Shown here in pieces: positions 53,691 through 63,368 of a DNA stretch of 64,000 bases; positions within the stretch are counted from its first letter, which is position 1; each line of letters starts with the position of its first letter. A program made the position numbers and the translations under genes. The notes under the pieces are model-generated. The model had not been told where the DNA came from, searched no databases, and saw only the letters and a program-made list of their open reading frames with translations. The DNA is from Nitrospirota bacterium (GTDB taxonomy: Bacteria; Nitrospirota; Leptospirillia; Leptospirillales; Leptospirillaceae). The stretch is taken from contig JAJYYA010000065.1 in the NCBI GenBank assembly GCA_021801345.1, positions 42,892 through 106,891 on the forward strand, written 5' to 3'.

Positions 53691-54962
53691 ATGACTGCCA
53701 CGCACTCAAAGGGCCGGATTCTTCTGGCCAGCCTCGTCGGAACCACCATCGAGTTCTTCGACTTCTATATCTTCGCCACGGCCTCGGTCCTGGTCTTTCC
53801 CGCCCTCTTTTTCCCTCCGGGGGACCCCTCCGCCGCCACGCTCCAGTCCCTGGCCACCTTTGCCCTGGCCTTTCTGACGCGCCCGGTCGGAGCGGTCCTC
53901 TTTGGTCACTTCGGCGACCGGGTCGGAAGGAAGGCGACGCTCGTAGCCTCTCTTTTGACGATGGGGATCTCGACCGTTGCGATCGGGCTCCTGCCGACCT
54001 ATCACACCGCGGGGCTCTGGGCCCCCCTTCTCCTGGCCTTGTGCCGCCTTGGCCAGGGGGTGGGACTAGGCGGAGAGTGGGGCGGAGCGGTCCTTCTTGC
54101 CACGGAAAACGCTCCTCCCGGCAAGAGGGCCTGGTTCGGGATGTTTCCCCAGCTCGGGGCCCCGGCCGGCTTCATTCTCTCGACCGGGATCTTTCTTCTC
54201 CTCTCCCGCCTCGCGACCCGCCAGGAGTTCCTCGCCTACGGCTGGCGGATTCCCTTTGTGCTCTCTGCGATACTGGTCTTTCTCGGGCTCTGGATTCGAC
54301 TTCGGATCCTCGAGACGCCGGAGTTCGCCAGGACGCTCGCCCGGGGCGAGGAGGTGCGCCTTCCCGTTGCGATGGTTCTTTTACGGCATCCGGGGGCGCT
54401 CCTGGCGGGGATCTTTTCGCTCTTTTCGACCTTTGTTCTTTTCTACCTGATGACCGTCTTTGCCCTGGGGTGGGGAACCTCCCGGCTGGGATACTCCCGG
54501 GAAAGTTTTCTTCTCGTCCAGATGGCCGGGGTCCTTTGTTTTGCCCTTTTCATCCCCCTCTCGGCCCGCTATGCCGATCGGCGCAGCGCGAGGGAGGCGA
54601 TGTTGATCGCCACCGTCCTTATCTTTTTCTTCGGCCTGGCCTTTGCTCCCATGATGGCTGCGCACCATCCCGGCCGCCTTTTGCTCTTCTTCGTGGCGGG
54701 TTTCTCCGTCATCGGGCTGACCTACGGTCCGGCCGGAACGATCCTGTCCGAGCTCTTCACCACCCCGGTCCGCTATACCGGGGCCTCGCTGGCCTTCAAT
54801 CTGGCCGGGATCGTCGGGGCCTCTCCCGCCCCCTACATTGCGACCCGACTGGCGCAGTCGCATGGGCTTTCGGCGGTGGGACTCTACCTTTCTGGCACCG
54901 CCGTGGTCACCTTTTTGGCGCTCTTGGCCGTCCGTCCGGCAAAGGAGAGTCCGGAGGGTTAG
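53691..54962 (+). CDS. MHS-family (MFS) metabolite:proton symporter
   Basis: 423 residues, ATG 53691 with AAGGAA upstream, 12 predicted helices. The MFS/MHS loops are present: LVGTTIEFFDFYIFATA at helix 1, FGHFGDRVGRKATL after helix 2-3, and LCRLGQGVGLGGEWGGAVLL. These resemble proline/betaine, citrate/alpha-ketoglutarate or shikimate carriers. Substrate not readable. The gene is convergent with the AAG gene (overlap of 4 bases). Confidence 0.88.
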   Translation: MTATHSKGRILLASLVGTTIEFFDFYIFATASVLVFPALFFPPGDPSAATLQSLATFALAFLTRPVGAVLFGHFGDRVGRKATLVASLLTMGISTVAIGLLPTYHTAGLWAPLLLALCRLGQGVGLGGEWGGAVLLATENAPPGKRAWFGMFPQLGAPAGFILSTGIFLLLSRLATRQEFLAYGWRIPFVLSAILVFLGLWIRLRILETPEFARTLARGEEVRLPVAMVLLRHPGALLAGIFSLFSTFVLFYLMTVFALGWGTSRLGYSRESFLLVQMAGVLCFALFIPLSARYADRRSAREAMLIATVLIFFFGLAFAPMMAAHHPGRLLLFFVAGFSVIGLTYGPAGTILSELFTTPVRYTGASLAFNLAGIVGASPAPYIATRLAQSHGLSAVGLYLSGTAVVTFLALLAVRPAKESPEG

Positions 54963-55543
54963 GGGGCTGAGACGAAGGGGGAATTCGCGAAGGAGAACCT
55001 GAGAGGTTTTTCTGCCCATTCTCCGGCGTAGGAGACGCCGACCCTGGGGCGCTTGAGGATGGGGGGAAGAGGGGAGCTCCCGGGGAGGTCGACGAGGGTG
55101 AGGGGGGAAGAGGAGAGGTCGTGGCCGTTGAGGCTTCGGTCGATCGACAATGTCCGGCAGAGGCGGCCCGGGCCGGAGGTCGAACCCGGAAGGATCGAAA
55201 GCGGCTCGAGCGCCCGGATCAGGACCGCACAGGGTGAGCCCTCCGGCTCCGTCACGACGTTCATGCAGTGGTACATCCCGTAGATCATATAGACATAGGC
55301 ATAGCCCGGGGGGCCAAACATGACGGAGGTTCGGGGAGTGCGCCCCCTCGAGGAATGGCAGGCCCGATCCTCCGTGCCCAGATAGGCCTCCACCTCGACG
55401 ATCCGTCCCGCAAGACGCTTTCCCTCGAACTCCCGGATCAAAACCTTTCCCAAAAGAGCGAGCGCGACGTCGACCGTTTTTCGGCCATAAAAGGAGCGGG
55501 GGAGGGGGGATCCCTGAAGAGCGTCAGGGGAGATCGTCTCCAT
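54959..55543 (-). CDS. AAG-type 3-methyladenine DNA glycosylase
   Basis: 194 residues from ATG 55543. Family blocks: PRSFYGRKTVDVALALLGKVL, IVEVEAYLG (catalytic Glu), HSSRGRTPRTSVMFGPPGYAYVYMIYGM (the Tyr-rich base-flipping region) and RALEPL; a C-terminal RPRVGVSYAGEWAEKPLRFS. It removes alkylated purines and hypoxanthine. It follows phosphoketolase by 11 bases and is probably co-transcribed. Confidence 0.92.
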   Translation of the reverse strand: METISPDALQGSPLPRSFYGRKTVDVALALLGKVLIREFEGKRLAGRIVEVEAYLGTEDRACHSSRGRTPRTSVMFGPPGYAYVYMIYGMYHCMNVVTEPEGSPCAVLIRALEPLSILPGSTSGPGRLCRTLSIDRSLNGHDLSSSPLTLVDLPGSSPLPPILKRPRVGVSYAGEWAEKPLRFSFANSPFVSAP

Positions 55544-55554
55544 CGGGCTTCGGG

Positions 55555-57927
55555 CTATGTTCCGAAGGGCCAGCGGAAGGCGTCGACCTCCGGCCGATCC
55601 GTTCCGGTTGCCCGGGCGTAGAGGAGATGGTCCGTGATCTGTCCCTTGAGCCACTCCTTGGCGTGGGCGCCCCGGGACTGAAGGCGGGGAATCCGGTCGA
55701 TCGCATCGATCGCGAGGGAGAAGCGGTCGATCTGGTTGCTGATGGCCAGCTGGAGAGGCGTGTTGAGGCTTCCCTGCTCCTTGTAGCCCCGGACGTGGAG
55801 ATTTTTGTGGTTCGTCCGGCGGTAGGCCAGCTTGTGGATGAGCCAGGGGTAGCCGTGGAAGTTGAAGATGATCGGACGATCGACGGTAAAGAGACTGTCG
55901 AAGTCCCGGTCCGAAAGTCCGTGGGGGTGTTCGCTTCGGGGGACGAGCCGGAAGAGGTCGACGACATTCACGAAGCGGATTTTGAGATCGGGGAAGAGTT
56001 CGCGCAGGAGAGCCGTGGCGGCCAACGACTCGATCGTCACGATGTCGCCCGCCGAAGCCATGACGAGGTCGGGATCCTCTCCCGCATCGCTCGAGGCCCA
56101 GTCCCAGAGGCCGATGCCCGCGGTCGTGTGGCGGATGGCCGCTTCCATGTCGAGAAACTGAAGGTGGGGCTGCTTGTCGGCGACGATGACGTTGACGTAG
56201 TCGGTGCTCCGGAGGCAGTGGTCGGTGACGCTCAGGAGGCAGTTGGCGTCCGGCGGGAGGTAGATCCGGACAACGCTCGGGCTCTTGTTCGTCAACACGT
56301 CGAGAAATCCCGGGTCCTGGTGGGTGAATCCGTTGTGGTCCTGCCGCCAGACGGTCGAGCTCAGAAGGATGTTGAGGGAGGAGACGGGTGCCCGCCAGGG
56401 GACGTCCTCCCGGGACTTTTCGAGCCACTTGGCGTGCTGGTTGACCATGGAGTCGATGATGTGGGCGAAGGCCTCGTAGGTGTTGATGAGTCCGTGCCGT
56501 CCGGTCAGGAGGTAGCCTTCAAGCCATCCCTCGAGAGTGTGCTCGCTTAGCATCTCCATCACATGGCCGTCGGGGGAGAGATACCCTCCGTCGGAGTCCT
56601 CGGGCAGCGTCTCTCCCATCCAGGCCTTCCCTGTAACCTCATAGAGGGCCTGAAGCCTGTTCGAGGCGGTCTCGTCCGGGCCGAAGACGCGGAAGTTGTC
56701 CGGGTTCTTTTTCACGACGTCCCGCAGGAACTGCCCCATCCGGTAGGTGTTCTGGTCTTCGCTTCCCCCGGGTTTCGGCACCGGAGCCTGGTAGTCGCGG
56801 AAGTCGGGAAGGCGCAGCGGGACGCGGACAAGGCCGCCGTTGGCGACGGGGTTGGCGCTCATGCGGCGAACTCCTTTTGGGGCCAGAGCCTGAAGGTCCG
56901 GACGGAGCGTGCCGTTTTGGTCAAAGAGGTCCTGGGGACGATAGTGTCTGAGCCATGCCTCGAGGATCGCAAGATGTGCCGGGTTGGTCGTGACGTCGGT
57001 GATGGGGACCTGGTGCGCCCGGAACGATCCTTCGATCCGGTGGCCGTCGACCTCTTTCGGCGCGGTCCATCCCTTGGGGGTTCGAAGGACGATCATCGGC
57101 CACCGTCCGCGCTCCGGCCGTCCCGAGGAGCGGGCTTTCTTCTGAATGTTCCGGATCTCCGCGAGGCATTTTTCCATCGTTCGGGCCATCAGGCGGTGCA
57201 TGGGGAGCGGCTCGCTCCCTTCCACGAAGTGGGGCGTGTACCCGTAGCCTTCGAAGAGCTTTTTGAGCTCGTCTGCGGGGATGCGGGAGAGGAGGGTCGG
57301 GTTGGCGATCTTGTAGCCGTTGAGGTGGAGGACGGGAAGGACCGCCCCGTCTCGCGCGGGGTTCAAGAACTTGTTCGAGTGCCACGAGGTGGCAAGGGGG
57401 CCGGTTTCGGCCTCCCCGTCGCCGATGACGGCCACGACCAGGAGGTCGGGGTTGTCGAAGGCCGCGCCATAGGCGTGGGAGAGGCTGTAGCCCAGCTCCC
57501 CCCCCTCGTTGATGGAGCCGGGGGTCTCCGGGGTGCAGTGGCTTCCGACCCCGCCGGGGTGGGAGAAGAGGCGGAAGAAGGTTCTCAACCCCTCCCTGTC
57601 CTGGCTCCGGTCGGGGTAGACCTCGGAGTAGGTCCCTTCGAGATAGGCGTTGGCCAGCGTGGCGGGGGCGCCGTGTCCCGGTCCGCTTACGAAGAGGGCC
57701 GAGAGGTCGTGGCGCCGGATCAGGCGGTTCGTGTGCAGCCAGACGAAGTTCTGTCCGGGGTCGGAGCCCCAGTGGCCGAGAAGCCGGGGCTTGATGTGCT
57801 CCGGTGCGAGAGGGGCCTCGAGAAGGGGGTTCTCCCGGAGGTAGAGCATGCCGAGAGCCAGATAGTTGGCGGCATTCCAGTACTCATTGAGAAGGTCGAG
57901 TTCTTTGTCGTCGGGCTCTTTCGCCAT
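55555..57927 (-). CDS. xfp: Phosphoketolase (xylulose-5-P/fructose-6-P)
   Basis: 790 residues. The TPP-dependent phosphoketolase signatures are present: [61 protein letters not shown], the cofactor motif [11 protein letters not shown] and [19 protein letters not shown] near the C-terminus. It splits xylulose-5-P or fructose-6-P into acetyl-P and an aldose phosphate, giving acetyl-CoA without carbon loss through a phosphotransacetylase (not in the window). ATG 57927 with GGGGAACAGG upstream and an extended -10 promoter at 57994-58002. Confidence 0.95.
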   Translation of the reverse strand: MAKEPDDKELDLLNEYWNAANYLALGMLYLRENPLLEAPLAPEHIKPRLLGHWGSDPGQNFVWLHTNRLIRRHDLSALFVSGPGHGAPATLANAYLEGTYSEVYPDRSQDREGLRTFFRLFSHPGGVGSHCTPETPGSINEGGELGYSLSHAYGAAFDNPDLLVVAVIGDGEAETGPLATSWHSNKFLNPARDGAVLPVLHLNGYKIANPTLLSRIPADELKKLFEGYGYTPHFVEGSEPLPMHRLMARTMEKCLAEIRNIQKKARSSGRPERGRWPMIVLRTPKGWTAPKEVDGHRIEGSFRAHQVPITDVTTNPAHLAILEAWLRHYRPQDLFDQNGTLRPDLQALAPKGVRRMSANPVANGGLVRVPLRLPDFRDYQAPVPKPGGSEDQNTYRMGQFLRDVVKKNPDNFRVFGPDETASNRLQALYEVTGKAWMGETLPEDSDGGYLSPDGHVMEMLSEHTLEGWLEGYLLTGRHGLINTYEAFAHIIDSMVNQHAKWLEKSREDVPWRAPVSSLNILLSSTVWRQDHNGFTHQDPGFLDVLTNKSPSVVRIYLPPDANCLLSVTDHCLRSTDYVNVIVADKQPHLQFLDMEAAIRHTTAGIGLWDWASSDAGEDPDLVMASAGDIVTIESLAATALLRELFPDLKIRFVNVVDLFRLVPRSEHPHGLSDRDFDSLFTVDRPIIFNFHGYPWLIHKLAYRRTNHKNLHVRGYKEQGSLNTPLQLAISNQIDRFSLAIDAIDRIPRLQSRGAHAKEWLKGQITDHLLYARATGTDRPEVDAFRWPFGT

Positions 57928-57993
57928 TGTCCTGTTCCCCGTTGGGTTCTGTCGGTTTTTCTCACGCCGGCATTATTGTGTCCGGGCAGGACC

Positions 57994-58002
57994 ATTTTAG
58001 CA
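57994..58002 (-). promoter_or_regulatory. Extended -10 promoter of the phosphoketolase operon
   Basis: Minus-strand TGCTAAAAT; no good -35 box. Start predicted about 60 bases before the ATG. Confidence 0.4.
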
Positions 58003-58071
58003 GAACGGAAAAGACGAGTCCCGCTTAATGTGTTATTTCAAGAAATGAAAGAGAAGTTAACATCTTTGCAA

Positions 58072-58126
58072 GTAACTGCTCAGGTCCCCCCCCGGGAATG
58101 TCGGTCGGGGGGGCCTGAGCAGTTAC
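58072..58126. repeat. Long imperfect hairpin, possible transposon-derived repeat
   Basis: GTAACTGCTCAGG followed by a C-run at the left and a G-run followed by CCTGAGCAGTTAC at the right; the 13-bp outer arms are perfect, with an extra poly-C/poly-G stem inside. It lies in an AT-rich island (about 57990-58350) that differs from the flanks. No coding region inside. Confidence 0.6.
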
Positions 58127-58210
58127 ATCCATTTTATGTCATACTTTTCGGAAAACCACTAACCAATAAACACCTTATTTGAGTCGGTTTTATGGCTTGC
58201 AATAGAAGGA

Positions 58211-58219
58211 TGCTATAGT
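58211..58219 (+). promoter_or_regulatory. Extended -10 promoter of the small secreted protein gene
   Basis: TGCTATAGT (TGn plus TATAGT) about 137 bases before ATG 58356. No good -35. Confidence 0.35.
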
Positions 58220-58355
58220 TCAGGAGATTTTTTTGCAGAAATGATCTTCGCCTGCAACGGGCAGACGAATACGACTATGCGTTCGTCACCTCGAACCGAA
58301 AGGAGAGCGCATTCCTCCCCGGTGAAAGCGCCGAGGTTGAAGTCGCGCGCAGAGG

Positions 58356-58682
58356 ATGAAAAGGTGGTTTTTTAGGGTTGTGATGGGAGCAACCGTTCTT
58401 GCTTTAAGCGGGGCGGCCTGGGAAAAGCCGGAGGTGGAGATCCTCTCCCCGAAAAACGGCGCAGTGGTCGGCAAGCATATTTTGGTCAAATATGCATTCC
58501 ATCACGAGTGGCGGGCCGACCATGTCCATGTTTTCGTGGATGGAAACTTCCTGATGTCGACACACCAGAATCCCCTTACGTTAACGCTTGGAAAAGGGGT
58601 TCACACCATCATGCTTCGAGCCGCAACGGTCCATCACAATCTGCTCAAGGCCAAAGGCTCGGTGAGTGTCACCGTCAATTGA
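58356..58682 (+). CDS. Small secreted beta-sandwich protein
   Basis: 108 residues: a signal peptide (MKRWFFRVVMGATVLALSG) and a mature ~85-residue domain with alternating strands (VEILSPKNGAVVGKHILVKY, HVHVFVDGN, LGKGVHTIMLRAA, KGSVSVTVN). The fold resembles Ig-like or DUF4399-type periplasmic domains, but assignment is weak. Several His residues (HHEW, DHVHV) could bind metal. Role unknown; located after an AT-rich leader. Confidence 0.65.
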   Translation: MKRWFFRVVMGATVLALSGAAWEKPEVEILSPKNGAVVGKHILVKYAFHHEWRADHVHVFVDGNFLMSTHQNPLTLTLGKGVHTIMLRAATVHHNLLKAKGSVSVTVN

Positions 58683-59116
58683 CATCCCCCCTTCCGTTTC
58701 TCGCTCCTTCAATGTCTTTCGCCGGAGAGCGATCGGCAGCCTGGGATTCATCCGGTCTGCCCGACACGAGATGTTGATTGCGGATTGTGGTCCGCGTTCG
58801 CTTCGAATCCGCATCCATGACCCTGGACGCTCCTCTGCTCCGAAGACTTGTCCGGGAAGAGGCGAACGGCTGGCGGACAGTCCTTGGTCGCAACCTGCGA
58901 AGAAAACAGTCCTTTCCTCCTGCGGATCTGCCCGCCTGGATTCCGGCAGGATCCGGATGGGCTCGTTTCCCTCAAGTCTTGCCCGAACCCGGCCGGGGCG
59001 GCTTTCCCCGGGACGCACTTTCGCCCCTTTCAACTTCGTTGTCATTTGCCGTCATTTCTCTTATGATTGACGAAAATGTTTTTTGGGGACAATCACTCAT
59101 GTGGGGGGGGCGGACG
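58683..59116. other. Region upstream of the globin-coupled histidine kinase
   Basis: No gene or terminator recognised. A frame stays open upstream of the kinase to 58778 (TTG), but its residues look like non-coding sequence and the ribosome site favours 59117. Confidence 0.4.
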
Positions 59117-60754
59117 ATGAAATCCATGGCATCGCACGAGTCGAAGGCCCGCCGGATGGCAGAGAAGCTCTTGCTCTCTCCCGAGGAGATCGACCGGAGA
59201 AAGGCCTACCTTGGCATTTCTCCGGAAGATGAACGGGCCCTGTCCGACCTCGCCCCCTACTTTGGCGAAAAGGCCCCCGACTTCGTCGAACGTCTCCACG
59301 ACAGGATCCTCCAGTTTCCCGACGCCGCCGCGATCCTTGAGCGCGCCCATGCCCAGTCCTGGTTGAAACTTCGCCATGCCGAATACTTCGTCGAGCTCGT
59401 TTCCGGCCGCTATGACATGTCCTACGTCTTAAACCGCCTTTCCGTCGGGATCACCCATCAGGCGATCGGCCTCGGCCCCGAGTGGGTTCAGGCCTCTTTC
59501 GGTCTCTTCCTTGAATGGGCGGGACAGGTTTTGCGCGAAGATCCAGCCTCTCCCCTGGCCCGGAAGCCCTTCCTTTTCGATATTCTTTCCAAGGTCACGC
59601 TCTTCGACTCGGGACTTGTGATGGACTCCTATTTCATGGCCGAGCGCGACAAGGCCGAGATCCTCTCCCGGATCTTCGACACCAACGCGGAGGTCGTCTG
59701 GATCCTCGACGGGGAGGGAGGTATCCGGCATGCCAACCGAACATCGCAGAAGCTTGTCGGGTACCTCCCGGAGGATCTTGTTGGCCGTTCCGTCACGGAG
59801 TTTCTTGTGGCGCAGGAAGGCCAGGAAACTTCTCTCAAGGCGCTCGAGGCAGAGGCCTCCCGGGAGGGACACTGGCAGGGGGAGCTTGTGATCCGCCAGA
59901 AAGATCAAAAGGAGATGACGGTCTGGGCGACGGTCAACCTTCTCGGGGAGGGTGCGGGGCCCGGGACCATCCTCGAGTTTCGGGACAGAACCGCCGAAAA
60001 AAAGACGGAGCAGGAACTCACCGCGAAGACGACCGACCTTGTCCGCTCCAATCGGGATCTCGAGCAATTCGCCTACGTGGCCTCCCATGATCTCCAGGAG
60101 CCCCTGCGGATGGTCACGAGTTATACTCAGCTTCTGGCCCGCCGATACAAGGGGCAACTCTCCGCCGAGGCGGACGAGTTCATCGCTTTTGCCGTGGATG
60201 GTGCGGCCCGCATGCAGGCTCTGATCAATGCCCTTCTGGCTTACTCCCGGGTCGATTCCCGCGGCAAGCCGATGGTGGTCTGCGACCTTGGAACGGTTCT
60301 GACTCATGCCCTGGACAACCTGAAGCTTGCGATCGAGGAGAGCGGAGCATCGATCGTCCGCGGAGAGCTTCCCCGCGTCATCGGCGACCCGGTCCAGCTG
60401 ATGCAGCTCTTCCAGAACCTCGTGGGCAATGCCGTCAAGTTCCGCGTCAAGGACCGTGCACCGGTTATTCGCATCGAGGCCGAGAGGGAAGGGGATCTCT
60501 GGAAAATCAGCGTTTCCGACAACGGGATCGGGATCGAGCCCCAGTTCTATGAACGGATCTTTGTCATCTTTCAGAGGCTGCACACCAAGGAGGAGTATCC
60601 CGGGACAGGGATCGGCCTTGCGATGTGCAAACGGATCGTGGAGCGCCACGGGGGATCGATTACCGTCGCGTCGGTTCCGGGCAGCGGCTCGACCTTTGCC
60701 TTCACGCTCCGGGAGGCTGAGGTCAAGGCCGATCCGGCCGCCTCCGGGGTCTGA
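59117..60754 (+). CDS. Globin-coupled sensor histidine kinase
   Basis: 545 residues from ATG 59117 (GGGGGCGG upstream; ATG 59099 also possible). Residues ~20-175: protoglobin-type globin with proximal His ~114 ([13 protein letters not shown]). ~185-300: PAS domain. ~305-375: HisKA with His324 ([13 protein letters not shown]). ~415-535: HATPase_c with NLVGNAVKF (N box), DNGIGI (G1) and GTGIGLAMC (G2). Binding of O2 or another gas at the heme should change kinase activity. The kinase has no membrane segments. It is followed 28 bases later by a CheY-like regulator. Confidence 0.9.
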   Translation: MKSMASHESKARRMAEKLLLSPEEIDRRKAYLGISPEDERALSDLAPYFGEKAPDFVERLHDRILQFPDAAAILERAHAQSWLKLRHAEYFVELVSGRYDMSYVLNRLSVGITHQAIGLGPEWVQASFGLFLEWAGQVLREDPASPLARKPFLFDILSKVTLFDSGLVMDSYFMAERDKAEILSRIFDTNAEVVWILDGEGGIRHANRTSQKLVGYLPEDLVGRSVTEFLVAQEGQETSLKALEAEASREGHWQGELVIRQKDQKEMTVWATVNLLGEGAGPGTILEFRDRTAEKKTEQELTAKTTDLVRSNRDLEQFAYVASHDLQEPLRMVTSYTQLLARRYKGQLSAEADEFIAFAVDGAARMQALINALLAYSRVDSRGKPMVVCDLGTVLTHALDNLKLAIEESGASIVRGELPRVIGDPVQLMQLFQNLVGNAVKFRVKDRAPVIRIEAEREGDLWKISVSDNGIGIEPQFYERIFVIFQRLHTKEEYPGTGIGLAMCKRIVERHGGSITVASVPGSGSTFAFTLREAEVKADPAASGV

Positions 60755-60782
60755 CACAACATCTAGGAGAAGGGAATTTTTC

Positions 60783-61247
60783 GTGGGTCGAATTGAGGAA
60801 GTGGGTCGTCCTGTAGAGTTTCTTTTAGTCGAAGACAATCCTGGCGACGTTCGCCTGACCCAGGAGGCGCTCAAGGACAGCAAGGTCAGGAACAACCTGA
60901 ACATTCTCGGAGACGGGATCAGTGCCCTCGCCTTTCTCCGGCGCGAACCCCCCTACGAGAACGCGCCCCGGCCAGACATCATTCTTCTCGACCTCAATCT
61001 TCCCAAAATGGATGGGCGGGAGGTCCTCTCCCACATCAAGGCCGATTCGCGTCTCAAGCGGATCCCGGTGGTCGTGATCACCTCCTCCGAGGCCGAGCAG
61101 GACATCCTTCGGACCTACGACCTTCATGTGAACTGCTATGTGACAAAGCCTGTCGACCTCGACCAGTTCATCAAGGTGGTCCAGTCGATCGAGACCTTTT
61201 GGCTGACGATCGTCCAGCTGCCGCTTCCCGACGGACCGGAGGGCTGA
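60783..61247 (+). CDS. Single-domain response regulator
   Basis: 154 residues from GTG 60783 with AGGAG upstream. REC domain in the Rcp1-like form: [17 protein letters not shown], Asp70 in [24 protein letters not shown] and CYVTKPVD (Lys). No output domain, so it likely receives phosphate from the globin kinase and interacts with another protein, such as the next gene's product. Confidence 0.9.
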   Translation: MGRIEEVGRPVEFLLVEDNPGDVRLTQEALKDSKVRNNLNILGDGISALAFLRREPPYENAPRPDIILLDLNLPKMDGREVLSHIKADSRLKRIPVVVITSSEAEQDILRTYDLHVNCYVTKPVDLDQFIKVVQSIETFWLTIVQLPLPDGPEG

Positions 61248-61250
61248 GAC

Positions 61251-63368
61251 GTGATCGACAGAAATCTCAGGATTCTTTTTGTCGAAGACAACCCGGGCGA
61301 TATCCGACTCGTCCGGGAGATGTTTCAGGCGGCCGAGGAGGACCGGATCGAGCTCTCCTTCGTGAGCCGGGTGAGCGAGGTTCGCCCGATTCTCGAAAGA
61401 GGGGGGGTCGATGTGCTCCTTCTTGACCTGAACCTTCCCGACGCGGACGGACTTTCGACCGTGGAGCGGATCCACGCCGCCTTCCCCGACATTCCCATCG
61501 TGGTCCTCTCCTCGGTGATCGACGAGGAGCTGGCGGTCGCCTCGCTCCAGGTCGGAGCGCAGGACTTTCTGGTCAAGGGGATGATCAACGGCCCGCTTCT
61601 TTCCCGCGCCATCTTCTATGCGGTCAAGCGCAAGGATCTCGAGGAACAGCTTTTCTTCATCCTCCATCACGACAGCCTGACCGGCCTTCACAACCGGAAG
61701 TTTTTGATGTCAGAGCTCGACCGGATTATCCGTCGGAGCCAGAACACGAATGAGCGATTTGCCGTGTTGCTGCTCGACCTTTCCCGTTTCAAGTCCATCA
61801 ACGATACCTACGGACACGGAGTCGGGGACGCCCTTTTGATCGAGGCGGGACGGCTCCTCACCACTCTTGTTGGGCCCGACGTCACCCTGGCTCGTATGGG
61901 AGGCGACGAGTTCGGTATGATCGTGCCCCTCGAATCGGGGAGCGAGGGGGCGACAAAGATGGCGAGCCGGATCCGGGAGGTCCTCTGTCGTGTTCATACG
62001 ATCGACTCCCTTGAGATCGATCTGGATCTTGTCATCGGGATCAGCCTCTATCCCGACGACGGGGTCTCGTCCGACGAGATGGTCAGAAAATCCTCTCGGG
62101 CCCTCGACCTTGCGATCGATCGCCGCGACTTCTCCTACACCTTCTACAACAGCAGTATGGACGAGGTGATCCGGAAGCGAAAGATGCTGATCGCGGAGTT
62201 TTCCCGGGCCATCGAGCAGAACCAGCTTGTCTTGCATTTTCAGCCGATCATCAACCTCCGCACCCGAGCCCTTTCCGGGGTCGAGGCGCTCATTCGATGG
62301 AACCATCCGGAGCGGGGCCTCCTTCTTCCCGGAAGCTTCCTTCCCGAGATTGCCGGCACCGAGCTTATTGTCGCGATGGGAGACTGGGTCCTCGAATCGG
62401 CCCTGGCCCATCTCTCCCGCTGGAAGGCGTTGGGGCTGACCTTCCCGATCAGCATCAATGTCGATCTCCTCCAGCTCCGCCGTCATGACTTCGTTCCCCG
62501 TCTCTTTGCCCTCCTTGAAGCCCATCCGGAGATCCCTCCGAACCGTCTCGAACTGGAAATCCTTGAAACATCCACGGCCGAAGGCTTTCTCGACTTTCCT
62601 GAGGTCCTGGAGCGAATCCACGAAAAGGGCGTGCGCCTCGCGATAGACGACTTCGGGACGGGGTATTCTTCGCTGGCCTATCTCAAGAACCTCCCCGTGG
62701 ATACGCTCAAGGTCGATCGGGGATTTGTCATCGGGATGCTCGACGATCGCCAAAATCTGGCCATTATCGAGAGTATCGCGAGTCTGGCCCGCATCTTCGG
62801 CCATGGGGTCGTGGCGGAAGGGATGGAGCATCCTTCATGCATTCCCCTTCTCCAGAAGCTCGGCTGCGACCATGCTCAGGGATATGCCATCGCCCGGCCC
62901 ATGGATGAAGGCTCCTTCCTCGCCTGGGAGAGGGGTTGGCGAACGGGGAAGGCTCCCGAACCCTTCCTCCCTCTCTCCCTCGCCCCGGAGATCTCCGTCC
63001 TCTCGAACGAGGTCGAGTATTTCGTCTGGCTTCAAGGGGTTCTCTCGCTTGCCCAGAAGTCTTGCTATACCGCGCTCTCCCCCGAAGAAGAGTCTTTCTT
63101 CGAGAGCTCCCCGTTGCATGTCTGGCAGGAGGGGACGGGGATCCTGTATGCCGAGATCTCGGCCTTCAAGACCTTGGAGTCGGCCCACCGGGAGGCCGAC
63201 AGCCTTTCCCGTCAGATGCTTGACCCCATCCGCGAACGCGATATCGAAAAGGTCCGGGAGCTGTCCCGTCAGATGCTTCTTCTCCGGGACGAGATCCTTT
63301 CGCTCTATGGGACTCTCCAGAAGGAGGTTCTCTTCCAGACCCTTCTCGGAACGCGCGAAAGAAGATGA
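61251..63368 (+). CDS. REC-GGDEF-EAL protein
   Basis: 705 residues from GTG 61251 (GGAGGG upstream). REC 1-125 with Asp59 (LLLDLNLPDADG). GGDEF ~130-300 with GGDEF at 217-221 intact but no RxxD inhibitory site. EAL ~310-565 with EAL at 345-347 and the full catalytic set (Asn403, Glu437, Asp466/Asp467, Lys487, Glu523, Gln543). The C-terminal ~125 residues are helical (SAHREADSLSRQML) and unlike known output domains. It may both make and break c-di-GMP under control of the globin kinase. The stop overlaps the glycogen synthase start (ATGA). Confidence 0.9.
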   Translation: MIDRNLRILFVEDNPGDIRLVREMFQAAEEDRIELSFVSRVSEVRPILERGGVDVLLLDLNLPDADGLSTVERIHAAFPDIPIVVLSSVIDEELAVASLQVGAQDFLVKGMINGPLLSRAIFYAVKRKDLEEQLFFILHHDSLTGLHNRKFLMSELDRIIRRSQNTNERFAVLLLDLSRFKSINDTYGHGVGDALLIEAGRLLTTLVGPDVTLARMGGDEFGMIVPLESGSEGATKMASRIREVLCRVHTIDSLEIDLDLVIGISLYPDDGVSSDEMVRKSSRALDLAIDRRDFSYTFYNSSMDEVIRKRKMLIAEFSRAIEQNQLVLHFQPIINLRTRALSGVEALIRWNHPERGLLLPGSFLPEIAGTELIVAMGDWVLESALAHLSRWKALGLTFPISINVDLLQLRRHDFVPRLFALLEAHPEIPPNRLELEILETSTAEGFLDFPEVLERIHEKGVRLAIDDFGTGYSSLAYLKNLPVDTLKVDRGFVIGMLDDRQNLAIIESIASLARIFGHGVVAEGMEHPSCIPLLQKLGCDHAQGYAIARPMDEGSFLAWERGWRTGKAPEPFLPLSLAPEISVLSNEVEYFVWLQGVLSLAQKSCYTALSPEEESFFESSPLHVWQEGTGILYAEISAFKTLESAHREADSLSRQMLDPIRERDIEKVRELSRQMLLLRDEILSLYGTLQKEVLFQTLLGTRERR

